The translations under genes were made by a program, and so were the position numbers. Shown piece by piece: positions 7,466-14,266 of a stretch of 14,943 nt of DNA. Under the pieces are notes generated by a model that was given only the letters and a program-made list of their open reading frames with translations, did not search any database and was not told the origin of the DNA. The DNA comes from Oscillospiraceae bacterium (lineage in GTDB: Bacteria; Bacillota; Clostridia; Oscillospirales; UBA644): the NCBI GenBank assembly GCA_015067385.1, contig SVMP01000039.1:1-14943 (forward strand), in the 5' to 3' direction. Position 1 is the first letter of the stretch; each line of letters opens with the position of its first letter.

Positions 7466-10084
7466 TTGATACCGCACAGCAATTCAAAACAAGATGTATT
7501 GAAAGGCTATGATTCAAACGCAGAAAAAGGTCTGAGTAAAGATCAAGTTTCGCATTTGAAAGAAAAGTATGGTCCGAACAAACTTTCCGAAAAGAAAAAG
7601 AAGACCATACTGCAACGTTTCTTTGACCAGTTCAAAGATGTAATGATACTTATATTAATAGCAGCCGCCATTGTTTCTTTCGGTGTTATTGTTTACGAAC
7701 AAAACTGGGGCGAGCTTTTCGAACCCGCACTTATTCTTCTTATAGTTGTTTTAAACGCTATAATGGGTGTGGTTCAGGAAAGCAAGGCAGAAAAAGCACT
7801 CGATGCTTTGAAGAACATGTCAGCGCCTCATGCCAGAGTTATAAGAGATGGCGAAGAAAAGATCATAGATGCTGCGGAACTTGTTCCCGGCGATATAATC
7901 AAACTTGAAGCAGGCGATTTTGTCCCTGCCGACGCAAGACTTCTCCATAGTGTAAGCCTCAAAAGTGAAGAGTCTGCGCTTACAGGCGAATCTGTTCCGT
8001 CCGAAAAAGATTCAGAGCTTATAATCGATGAAAAGGCTCCGATCGGCGACCGTACAAACATGGTCTTCTCCGGATGCAGTATAACATACGGCACAGCCCT
8101 CGCAATCGTAACATCTACCGGTATGAACACAGAAATGGGCAAGATAGCTAATCTTCTCGACAGCGAATCAGACACCCAGACTCCGCTTCAGCAGAAACTT
8201 GCACAGCTCGGTAAATACCTCGGTATCGTAGCACTCATAGCATGCGCCGTTGTATTTGTTGTAGGTCTTATGAGCGGCATTCCTATAATGGAAATCTTTA
8301 TGACGGCTGTTTCCCTTGCAGTTTCGGCAATTCCCGAAGGTCTCCCCGCTATCGTTACGATAGTTCTTTCTATCGGTGTTCAGAGAATGGCAAAGAGAAA
8401 TGCACTTATCCGCAGACTTCCCGCAGTTGAAACTCTCGGAAGCGCATCCATTATCTGTTCAGATAAAACCGGTACTCTCACCCAGAACCGCATGACACTC
8501 GTCAAAGCATATCTTGACGGAAACAAAGAGACAGAAAACATCAGCGAATCAAACTCCGAAGCTATAAGAAAGCTTCTTTCCTACGGTACTCTTTGTTGCG
8601 ATGGCTCTGTAGTTTTTGAAAACGGCGAAGAAAAACACCTCGGTGACCCGACTGAGACCGCTATTGTTTTTGCCGCATATAAAAACGGCATGACAAAAGA
8701 CGATCTGAACAGCAAATATCCCCGTCTTGCAGAAATTCCGTTCGACTCTGACCGTAAACTTATGACGACAGTCAATAAGATAGACGGAAAGAATATTGTT
8801 ATTGTTAAAGGCGCATTTGACGTTATGGCTACACGCTGCGTAAAAGGTGATCTTGAAGCGGCAAAAGTTATGACCGAAAATATGAGCAAGGATGCGCTCC
8901 GTGTTCTTGCTGTAGCATTTAAAGAAATAGATAATGCTCCCGAAAATCCGACTTCCGAAGAGCTTGAAAACGGACTTACATTCATGGGTCTTGTAGGCAT
9001 GATCGACCCGCCGAGACCCGAAGCAAAGAAAGCTGTTGAAATCTGCAGAAAAGCAGGTATCAAGCCTGTTATGATAACAGGCGACCATGTCGTTACAGCT
9101 TCCGCTATCGCAAAAGAACTCGGTATTCTCGAAGAAGGTGACCGTGCTATTACCGGTGCTGAACTCGACGCTATGACAGAAGAAGAGCTTGATGCTCAGG
9201 TCACCGAAATTTCAGTATACGCACGTGTATCTCCCGAAAACAAGATCCGCATTGTTAAAGCATGGCAAAGAAAAGGTCAGGTCGTTTCAATGACCGGCGA
9301 CGGCGTAAACGATGCCCCTGCGCTCAAAGCTGCAGACATTGGCTGCGCTATGGGTATTACAGGTACTGACGTAGCAAAAGGCGCCGCTGATATGACCCTT
9401 ACCGACGATAACTTTGCAACGATCGTCGAAGCAGTTCGTGAAGGTCGAGGTATTTACGCAAACATCAAGAAGGTTGTCGGCTTCCTTCTCGGAACAAATA
9501 TCGGCGAAATATTCACTGTTTTCGTTGCAATGCTTCTTTTCAAACAGTCTCCCCTGCTCTCCATGCAGCTTCTTTGGATAAACCTTGTCACAGACTCTTT
9601 ACCGGCAATTGCGCTCGGCATGGAAGCTGTTGAATCGGATATAATGGAAAAAGCGCCCAAACCGAAGAACGAGGGAATCTTCGCAAACGGTCTCGGTGTC
9701 AGAATCGTACTTCAGGGCATGATGTTCGCCGCCCTTACACTTATCGGCTTCTGGCTCGGTAAGACAGTAACAGGTATGATAGAAGGCGGACAGACAATGG
9801 CATTTATGATACTGTCTCTTTCCCAGGTTGTTCACTCATTCAATATGCGTTCCGACAAATCTATCTTCAAGATCGGTCCTTTCGGAAACAAAACACTCAA
9901 CCTTGCAGCTCTTGCGGCAATCGTACTCATGGCAATAGTTATGTTTACACCCGTAAGAATAGCATTTGACCTTGTTATTCTCCCCTGGGAGCTTTACCTT
10001 ATCGGTCTCGGACTTATATTTGTCCCGCTCGTCGTTATGGAGATTGCAAAGGCTGTCGGACTTATCAAGCATAAAAATCACTGA
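7466..10084 (+). CDS. P-type Ca2+-transporting ATPase (P2-type, SERCA/PMCA-like)
   Basis: An 872-residue membrane pump that uses ATP to move Ca2+ out of the cytoplasm. In order: an N-terminal cation-ATPase domain (about residues 1-65), the actuator TGES loop (173-176), PEGLP in membrane helix M4 (290-294), the phosphorylation motif DKTGTLT with Asp333, the nucleotide-binding KGA (448-450), MITGDH (536-541) and TGDGVNDAP (610-618). Calcium-site residues of SERCA have counterparts: Glu291 in M4, Asn678 and Glu681 in M5, and Asn706, Thr709 and Asp710 in M6 (NLVTDSLPA). Both Ca2+ sites may thus be present, although the M8 residue was not checked. The start is TTG at 7466, set by GGGAGGA at 7451-7457 with an 8-nt spacing. 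A promoter lies just upstream and a strong terminator follows. It is divergent from dpaAB, so a role in spore Ca2+ loading is possible. General Ca2+ efflux is the simpler reading. Confidence 0.95.
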   Translation: MIPHSNSKQDVLKGYDSNAEKGLSKDQVSHLKEKYGPNKLSEKKKKTILQRFFDQFKDVMILILIAAAIVSFGVIVYEQNWGELFEPALILLIVVLNAIMGVVQESKAEKALDALKNMSAPHARVIRDGEEKIIDAAELVPGDIIKLEAGDFVPADARLLHSVSLKSEESALTGESVPSEKDSELIIDEKAPIGDRTNMVFSGCSITYGTALAIVTSTGMNTEMGKIANLLDSESDTQTPLQQKLAQLGKYLGIVALIACAVVFVVGLMSGIPIMEIFMTAVSLAVSAIPEGLPAIVTIVLSIGVQRMAKRNALIRRLPAVETLGSASIICSDKTGTLTQNRMTLVKAYLDGNKETENISESNSEAIRKLLSYGTLCCDGSVVFENGEEKHLGDPTETAIVFAAYKNGMTKDDLNSKYPRLAEIPFDSDRKLMTTVNKIDGKNIVIVKGAFDVMATRCVKGDLEAAKVMTENMSKDALRVLAVAFKEIDNAPENPTSEELENGLTFMGLVGMIDPPRPEAKKAVEICRKAGIKPVMITGDHVVTASAIAKELGILEEGDRAITGAELDAMTEEELDAQVTEISVYARVSPENKIRIVKAWQRKGQVVSMTGDGVNDAPALKAADIGCAMGITGTDVAKGAADMTLTDDNFATIVEAVREGRGIYANIKKVVGFLLGTNIGEIFTVFVAMLLFKQSPLLSMQLLWINLVTDSLPAIALGMEAVESDIMEKAPKPKNEGIFANGLGVRIVLQGMMFAALTLIGFWLGKTVTGMIEGGQTMAFMILSLSQVVHSFNMRSDKSIFKIGPFGNKTLNLAALAAIVLMAIVMFTPVRIAFDLVILPWELYLIGLGLIFVPLVVMEIAKAVGLIKHKNH

Positions 10085-10093
10085 TAATAATAA

Positions 10094-10133
10094 AGAACAC
10101 CGAAGAATGAAATCTTCGGTGTTCTCTTTTATT
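10094..10133. terminator. Bidirectional terminator between the Ca2+-ATPase and the DUF1508 gene
   Basis: A perfect 13-bp stem (AGAACACCGAAGA at 10094-10106 with TCTTCGGTGTTCT at 10113-10125), a 6-nt loop, then CTTTTATTT on the plus strand and TTTATTATTATC on the minus strand. The flanking genes are convergent, so it probably ends both transcripts. Confidence 0.9.
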
Positions 10134-10146
10134 TGTTGATCAAAAA

Positions 10147-10518
10147 TTATTCAGCGTATTCAATTTCAGCTTCGGGAGCGTTTTTCTTAACGCTTTCGAT
10201 ACCGTTAAGGCAACCTGCTTTGGAAGAATAGCCTTCGGAAGCAGCAATAGGTTCACCGTTTGTAGCTTTGAGGCGGAAACGATATTCGCCTGCTTTGTCG
10301 AGATATACTTCGAATTTGGGGTGTTTAGCTGTTTCAAAACCTTCAACGGTCTGATCTTCGATATTAGCGGCAACAGAATTCTTTCTAACGCTTTCTACGC
10401 CTTTTTCACATGCAGCTTTGGAAGAGTAAACCTCGGAAGTAGCGATAACTTCGCCGTTACCTGCTTTAAGATCAAATTTGATGCCGGTTGCAGTTTCTTT
10501 AATAACAAATTTTCCCAT
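10147..10518 (-). CDS. DUF1508 (YegP-family) protein with two tandem repeats
   Basis: A 123-residue soluble protein made of two copies of the DUF1508 module, at about residues 2-54 and 67-121. Each carries the pattern F-x-L-K-A-x-NGE-x-IA-x-SE-x-YSSKA-x-C followed by (V/I)ESV(R/K)KN. There is no signal peptide or membrane segment. The biochemical role of the family is not established, and I do not propose one. GGAGG at 10526-10530 sets the ATG at 10518. The gene has its own perfect consensus promoter, which begins within 3 bp of the stop codon of the upstream PurF-like gene. With no terminator between them, it may also receive read-through. The strong promoter on a small gene suggests an abundant protein. 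Confidence 0.9.
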   Translation of the reverse strand: MGKFVIKETATGIKFDLKAGNGEVIATSEVYSSKAACEKGVESVRKNSVAANIEDQTVEGFETAKHPKFEVYLDKAGEYRFRLKATNGEPIAASEGYSSKAGCLNGIESVKKNAPEAEIEYAE

Positions 10519-10547
10519 GAGAGAGCCTCCATATTTATATTTTTTTA

Positions 10548-10576
10548 ATTATAACACATTATACTGAATATGTCAA
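10548..10576 (-). promoter_or_regulatory. Consensus sigma-A promoter of the DUF1508 gene
   Basis: Read on the minus strand: TTGACA (10576-10571), a 17-bp spacer and TATAAT (10553-10548) preceded by TGT, giving an extended -10. The -35 box ends 3 bp from the stop codon of the PurF-like gene. The promoter lies 30 bp before the DUF1508 start codon. Confidence 0.88.
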
Positions 10577-10578
10577 GA

Positions 10579-11979
10579 TTATTCTTTACCGCTCCAGCAA
10601 TAAGTACAAAGATCGCACTCATCAAGACCAACAGCGGAGATAAGATCATCAAGACGGTTATAACGAAGAGAGGTAAAGCTGAGTTTTGCGGATATGTCAT
10701 TTACCATACGCTCATACTCAACAGAATCAGGGTCGAGATAAGGTGCCATTTCGTCGAGATTTGTAACGCCTCTCGAAGCGATCACCCTACGAGCGATAAG
10801 GTCCATATCGGATTTTGAACGTGAGAAATTAAGGTATTTGCATCCGAACATTATCGGCGGGCAGGAGCTTCTTACGTGAACCTCTTTTGCTTTATGCTCA
10901 AAAAGGAACTCTGCAGTATCTTTCATCTGAGTACCTCGAACGATCGAGTCGTCAACAAGCATAAGCTTTTTATTCTCAATAAGAGACTGAAGCGGAATAA
11001 GCTTCATTTTCGCAACGACTTCACGCTGATGCTGATACTGAGACATAAAAGAACGCGGCCATGTCGGAGTATATTTAATAAACGGACGGGAAAAACTTAT
11101 GCCGGATTCCTGAGAATAACCGATAGCGCAAGGCGTTCCGGAATCGGGAATTCCTGCGACCGTATCCGCAACGACATCATCGCGTTTTGCCATAAAACGA
11201 CCGCAACGGTAACGAAGTTCTTCTACGTTAAGACCTTCATAGCAAGAAGACGGATATCCGTAATATACCCACATAAACGTACAAACTTTCTTCTTTTTAC
11301 GTGCAGCTGCGACTGTCTCACATTTATCATAAGTAAGTTTAACTATCTCTGCGGGACCGAGTTCTTTATAATCGGTATAACCGAGATTAATATAAGAAGA
11401 GCTTTCAAAAGCCGCACAGAATGCATCTTTTTTAAAGCCTATGGCAATGGGGGTTCTGCCTAAATAATCTCTTGCGGCATAGATCGCCTCCGATGTCATA
11501 ATAAGCATAGACATCGAACCGTCAATTTGCTCCTGAGCATAACGGATACCTTCAACAAGAGACTCTTTCATATTGATGAGAGAAGCAACAAGCTCGGTCG
11601 GGTTTATATCCCCTCCGCTCATTTCGAGGAAATGAGGTGTTCCGTCTTTAAAAAGCTGCTCCACAAGCACATCTGTATTATTTATTCTGCCGACAGTGGT
11701 AATGGAGTACGTTCCGAGATGAGAACGAACGATAAGGGGCTGAGGTTCTGTATCAGAGATACAACCGATACCGAGATTACCCTTCATCTCAAGAACATCT
11801 TTTTCGAATTTTGTTCTGAATGGAGAATTAGAGATATTGTGAATAGCTCTGTCGAACCCCGCTTCTCCGTAAACAGCCATACCGCCTTTTTTAGTTCCGA
11901 GGTGAGAATGATAGTCTACACCGAAAAACAGGTCAAAAACACAGTCGTTTTTTGCAGCAACGCCAAAAAAACCGCCCAT
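10579..11979 (-). CDS. PurF-family (amidophosphoribosyltransferase-like) protein lacking the glutaminase nucleophile
   Basis: A 466-residue two-domain protein: an N-terminal glutamine-amidotransferase-fold domain (to about 230) and a C-terminal phosphoribosyltransferase domain. PurF normally makes phosphoribosylamine from PRPP and glutamine, the first step of purine synthesis. The PRPP loop is intact (LMLVDDSIVRGTQ, about 339-351), as is IPDSGTPCAIGY. Four cysteines align with the Fe-S ligands of Bacillus PurF: Cys233, Cys380, Cys458 and Cys461. The N-terminus is MGGFFGV instead of the mature CG(I/V)FG, so the Cys nucleophile is missing. The usual RGQESAG and HNGNL motifs read LGTKKGGMAV and TVGRINN. 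GGAGGG at 11985-11990 fixes the ATG at 11979, so the Cys is not hidden upstream. Automatic annotation would call this purF; glutamine-dependent activity seems unlikely. No purine genes adjoin it. Confidence 0.88.
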   Translation of the reverse strand: MGGFFGVAAKNDCVFDLFFGVDYHSHLGTKKGGMAVYGEAGFDRAIHNISNSPFRTKFEKDVLEMKGNLGIGCISDTEPQPLIVRSHLGTYSITTVGRINNTDVLVEQLFKDGTPHFLEMSGGDINPTELVASLINMKESLVEGIRYAQEQIDGSMSMLIMTSEAIYAARDYLGRTPIAIGFKKDAFCAAFESSSYINLGYTDYKELGPAEIVKLTYDKCETVAAARKKKKVCTFMWVYYGYPSSCYEGLNVEELRYRCGRFMAKRDDVVADTVAGIPDSGTPCAIGYSQESGISFSRPFIKYTPTWPRSFMSQYQHQREVVAKMKLIPLQSLIENKKLMLVDDSIVRGTQMKDTAEFLFEHKAKEVHVRSSCPPIMFGCKYLNFSRSKSDMDLIARRVIASRGVTNLDEMAPYLDPDSVEYERMVNDISAKLSFTSLRYNRLDDLISAVGLDECDLCTYCWSGKE

Positions 11980-12035
11980 ATATGCCCTCCATAAATTTAT
12001 ATAAAAACTAATAATGTAAATTTAAACACAGATTT

Positions 12036-12064
12036 ATTATATTACAATTCGACATCTTTTTCAA
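12036..12064 (-). promoter_or_regulatory. Sigma-A promoter of the PurF-like gene
   Basis: Read on the minus strand: TTGAAA (12064-12059), a 17-bp spacer and TATAAT (12041-12036). It lies 56 bp before the start codon, leaving a short AT-rich leader. No purine-riboswitch-like sequence was recognised in that leader. Confidence 0.78.
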
Positions 12065-12118
12065 GCCAGTTCACAAAATTGTTACATACAAAAACTAACT
12101 TTTTTTACACTCAAAGCA

Positions 12119-12148
12119 TTGACATGCACCGAGCAAATAAGATATAAT
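12119..12148 (+). promoter_or_regulatory. Sigma-A promoter of thpR
   Basis: TTGACA (12119-12124), an 18-bp spacer and TATAAT (12143-12148). It is 37 bp before the thpR start codon and diverges from the PurF-like promoter 54 bp away. Confidence 0.8.
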
Positions 12149-12185
12149 CAAATAAAAGTTCAAAACTGAAGGATGCAGAATAATC

Positions 12186-12686
12186 ATGAGACTGTTTATC
12201 GCAATAAATTTTTCGGAAAGCATAAAAAAAGAATTGATACGTCAAATAAATTCTCTTAAAGAACAAAGCAGATACGGTAATTTTACAAGAATTGAAAATT
12301 TACATCTGACGCTTGCATTTATAGGAGAATCGACTCGTATCTCCGATATAAAAAAAGTAATGGACGGTGTAACGCAAGACAGCTTCAACATATCAATTAA
12401 AGGAAGCGGAAGGTTCGGGTCTCTTTATTGGGTAGGATTAAAAAAGGAAAGCAAGCTCTTTGACATTGCAGAGTATTTGAGAAACGAACTTGATAAAAAC
12501 GGATTTTCCATAGATAAAAAGCCGTTTTCTCCGCATATAACAATAGCAAGGGAGATAGTGTCCGACTCCCCTATCTCTCTTTCTGTAAAAGAGACGGATA
12601 TGACAGTAAATAAAATATCGCTCATGCGTTCAGACAGAATAAACGGCAAGCTTACATACACCGAGATCTATTCAAAAAATCTTTAA
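12186..12686 (+). CDS. thpR: RNA 2',3'-cyclic phosphodiesterase (2H phosphoesterase)
   Basis: A 166-residue cytoplasmic enzyme of the LigT/ThpR branch of the 2H phosphoesterases, which open 2',3'-cyclic phosphates at RNA ends to 2'-phosphates. The two catalytic HxT motifs are present: HLT at residues 40-42 and HIT at 117-119. The N-terminus MRLFIAINFS is the usual opening strand, and the length is slightly shorter than the family's common 175-190. The ribosome site is weak and rather far (GAAGGA at 12168-12173, 12 nt from the ATG), but the ATG is the natural start of the conserved first strand. It stands alone, with its own promoter and no obvious terminator after it. The natural RNA substrate is unclear in most bacteria. 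Confidence 0.93.
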   Translation: MRLFIAINFSESIKKELIRQINSLKEQSRYGNFTRIENLHLTLAFIGESTRISDIKKVMDGVTQDSFNISIKGSGRFGSLYWVGLKKESKLFDIAEYLRNELDKNGFSIDKKPFSPHITIAREIVSDSPISLSVKETDMTVNKISLMRSDRINGKLTYTEIYSKNL

Positions 12687-12893
12687 GCAATAAGCCGAAA
12701 AAACAATATTGTTTCGACATAACATAATCTTCTCAGAACAGAAACTCAGAGTAATATCAGAGCCTGAACCGAGGGGATTATATTTTTTTGAGATAAGATT
12801 AATATTCGGGATATTTGTAACTTTATATTATAAACATAATAATCAACGATCAAAAACTCATTTTTACTTTATAAAATGGATAGAATTTGAGGG
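12687..12893. other. Intergenic stretch without a supported gene
   Basis: About 200 bp of AT-rich sequence after thpR. A 14-bp perfect palindrome (AAACAATATTGTTT, 12701-12714) lies 14 nt after the stop codon. No GC-rich hairpin with a T-tract is seen. A 62-codon open frame from a TTG at 12709 lacks a ribosome site and resembles no family I know. A 13-bp run including seven T residues at about 12780-12787 has no stem before it. Confidence 0.55.
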
Positions 12894-12921
12894 TTGACAA
12901 AAGCAAAAAAACGGATATAAT
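12894..12921 (+). promoter_or_regulatory. Upstream promoter (P1) of the dehydrogenase-fumarase unit
   Basis: TTGACA (12894-12899), a 16-bp spacer and TATAAT (12916-12921). Both boxes are perfect, and it would give a leader of about 340 nt. No gene starts nearer to it, so it probably serves the dehydrogenase together with P2. Confidence 0.7.
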
Positions 12922-13013
12922 TATAGTATAAATATATATAATAAATTGTTTTATGCAAAAAAAATAACAACCGATAAACACAAAAATTTATCAATTTATT
13001 TTGTCGTAAACAG

Positions 13014-13042
13014 TTGAAAAATAACTAAGTTTATGCTATAAT
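13014..13042 (+). promoter_or_regulatory. Downstream promoter (P2) of the dehydrogenase-fumarase unit
   Basis: TTGAAA (13014-13019), a 17-bp spacer and TATAAT (13037-13042) with TGC just before it, giving an extended -10. Transcription would begin about 13049, leaving a leader of roughly 217 nt. Confidence 0.8.
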
Positions 13043-13066
13043 TGTATTATAGAAAGTTTGGTGTCG

Positions 13067-13209
13067 CACGGTAATGTTGTAAAAAAGAATGCGAAAACCA
13101 CAAAAACCGTGATAAATCAAAGAAAAAACAGTTTCTTACGATACGCCGTTCGACATAAATGTTCCGAAGCGTATCGATGTTAATTATCGATACATATTTA
13201 TCGATAATT
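13067..13209 (+). promoter_or_regulatory. Structured 5' leader with overlapping inverted repeats
   Basis: Several complementary segments lie between P2 and the dehydrogenase. CACGGT (13067-13072) pairs with ACCGTG (13106-13111). CGATACGC (13139-13146) pairs with GCGTATCG (13169-13176), with further internal pairing TTCG/CGAA. GTATCGAT (13171-13178) pairs with ATCGATAC (13186-13193). An 11-bp arm at 13182-13192 pairs with 13199-13209. The last three share arms and cannot all form at once. ATCGAT occurs three times (13173, 13186, 13200), spaced 13 and 14 nt. It could be an RNA switch or a set of DNA operators. I recognise no known riboswitch class, and no T-tract follows the last hairpin. Confidence 0.5.
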
Positions 13210-13265
13210 TATACAGAAATACAAAACAAAAAATTATCATAAATTTTAGGAAAGAGGTTTCTTTT

Positions 13266-14207
13266 ATGAACAAGATCGCAATAATCGGAACAGGCTATGT
13301 AGGCTCTACAATCGCATACACTCTTACTATAAACGGACTTGCATCCGAAATCGTAATGCTCGACATAAATGATGAAAAAGCAATCGGAGAAGCCCTTGAT
13401 ATCAGACAGGGTACCCCCTTCTGCAATCCCTGCAATATTTACGCAGGCGATTACAGCGACATTAAAGGATCGGATATCGTAATCGTAACATCCGGTATTG
13501 CAAGAAAGCCCGGTCAGACAAGACTTGATCTTGCGCAGACAAATGTTAATATCCTCAAATCAATAATCCCGGATCTCGTAAAGAATGCGCCCGATGCAAC
13601 ATACGTACTCGTAAGCAATCCTGTTGATATTCTTACTTATGTATTCTGCAAATATTCCGGCATTCCCGAATCAAGAATAATCGGTTCCGGTACGATTCTC
13701 GACACTGCACGTCTCCGTGCGAGAATTTCCGAATATTATTCCGTAAGCCAGCACAATGTACACGCATACGTTCTCGGCGAACACGGCGATTCATCATTCA
13801 TTCCCTGGTCTATTGCTAACATTTCAAACGTACCCGTTGAAGACTATGCAAAATCAATAATCAACGGTGCGGCATATCCCGAACTCAAACGAGAAGATGT
13901 AGAAGATTATGTACGCAAATCAGGTGCGCGTGTTATTGAACGTAAGGGTGCAACATTCTATGCGATCTCAACATCCGTATGTCATATCTGCAAATGCCTT
14001 CTCAGCGGCATAGACACAACTCTTACCGTATCAACCATGACACACGGTGAATACGGAATTGAAGATGTTTGCCTCAGCCTTCTCAGCGTTGTCGGACACA
14101 AGGGTTCCCACAGCAAGGTTTACCTTCCCCTTAACGATAAAGAGATCGCAGATCTCCATGCAAGCGCGGAAAGCCTCAAGAGCGTAATTAAATCGCTTTC
14201 CATATAA
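13266..14207 (+). CDS. NAD-dependent LDH/MDH-family dehydrogenase (annotated type: L-lactate dehydrogenase; probably acts on malate)
   Basis: A 313-residue cytoplasmic 2-hydroxyacid dehydrogenase. The NAD motif GTGYVG is at 8-13. Catalytic residues are Asp146 and Arg149 (LDTARLR) and His173 (GEHGDSS), equivalent to LDH Asp168, Arg171 and His195; Asn118 lies in VSNPVD. The substrate loop reads GIARKPGQTRLDL (77-89). Arg80 occupies the position of LDH Gln102, where Gln selects pyruvate and Arg selects oxaloacetate. GIARKPG matches the Bacillus malate dehydrogenase loop, while TRLDL is LDH-like. A class II fumarase follows 59 nt later without a terminator. I therefore favour malate dehydrogenase, with lactate dehydrogenase as the alternative that homology alone would give. 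GAGG at 13254-13257 sets the ATG. Two promoters and a long structured leader suggest regulated expression. Confidence 0.93.
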   Translation: MNKIAIIGTGYVGSTIAYTLTINGLASEIVMLDINDEKAIGEALDIRQGTPFCNPCNIYAGDYSDIKGSDIVIVTSGIARKPGQTRLDLAQTNVNILKSIIPDLVKNAPDATYVLVSNPVDILTYVFCKYSGIPESRIIGSGTILDTARLRARISEYYSVSQHNVHAYVLGEHGDSSFIPWSIANISNVPVEDYAKSIINGAAYPELKREDVEDYVRKSGARVIERKGATFYAISTSVCHICKCLLSGIDTTLTVSTMTHGEYGIEDVCLSLLSVVGHKGSHSKVYLPLNDKEIADLHASAESLKSVIKSLSI

Positions 14208-14266
14208 TATAAGTTTATAATATATTTTAATAATTTTTGAGTCGAAAGGATAAGAGAATCAGAATT

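Noticed and set aside
8549..9088. 179- and 160-residue minus-strand open frames inside the Ca2+-ATPase
   Set aside because: Both are antisense to the conserved nucleotide-binding part of the pump. Cys/Phe- and Ser-rich low-complexity translations are typical of shadow frames.
10876..11994. Plus-strand open frames of 195 and 155 residues opposite the PurF-like gene
   Set aside because: They are shadows of a long conserved gene on the other strand, with no ribosome sites or recognisable motifs.
12709..12897. 62-codon plus-strand open frame after thpR
   Set aside because: It starts at TTG within the palindrome, has no ribosome site, is AT-rich, runs into the -35 box of P1 and has no family resemblance.
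13159..13242. 27-codon open frame (MFRSVSMLIIDTYLS...) in the dehydrogenase leader
   Set aside because: It has no ribosome site, and its codons are made largely of the ATCGAT repeat segments, so it is probably chance. A 7-codon frame at 13089-13112 is equally unsupported.
13049..13265. Known riboswitch or Rex operator in the dehydrogenase leader
   Set aside because: I looked for conserved cores of common riboswitches and for the Rex-type TTGTTAA-N4-TTAACAA operator and found neither. It remains an unassigned structured leader.
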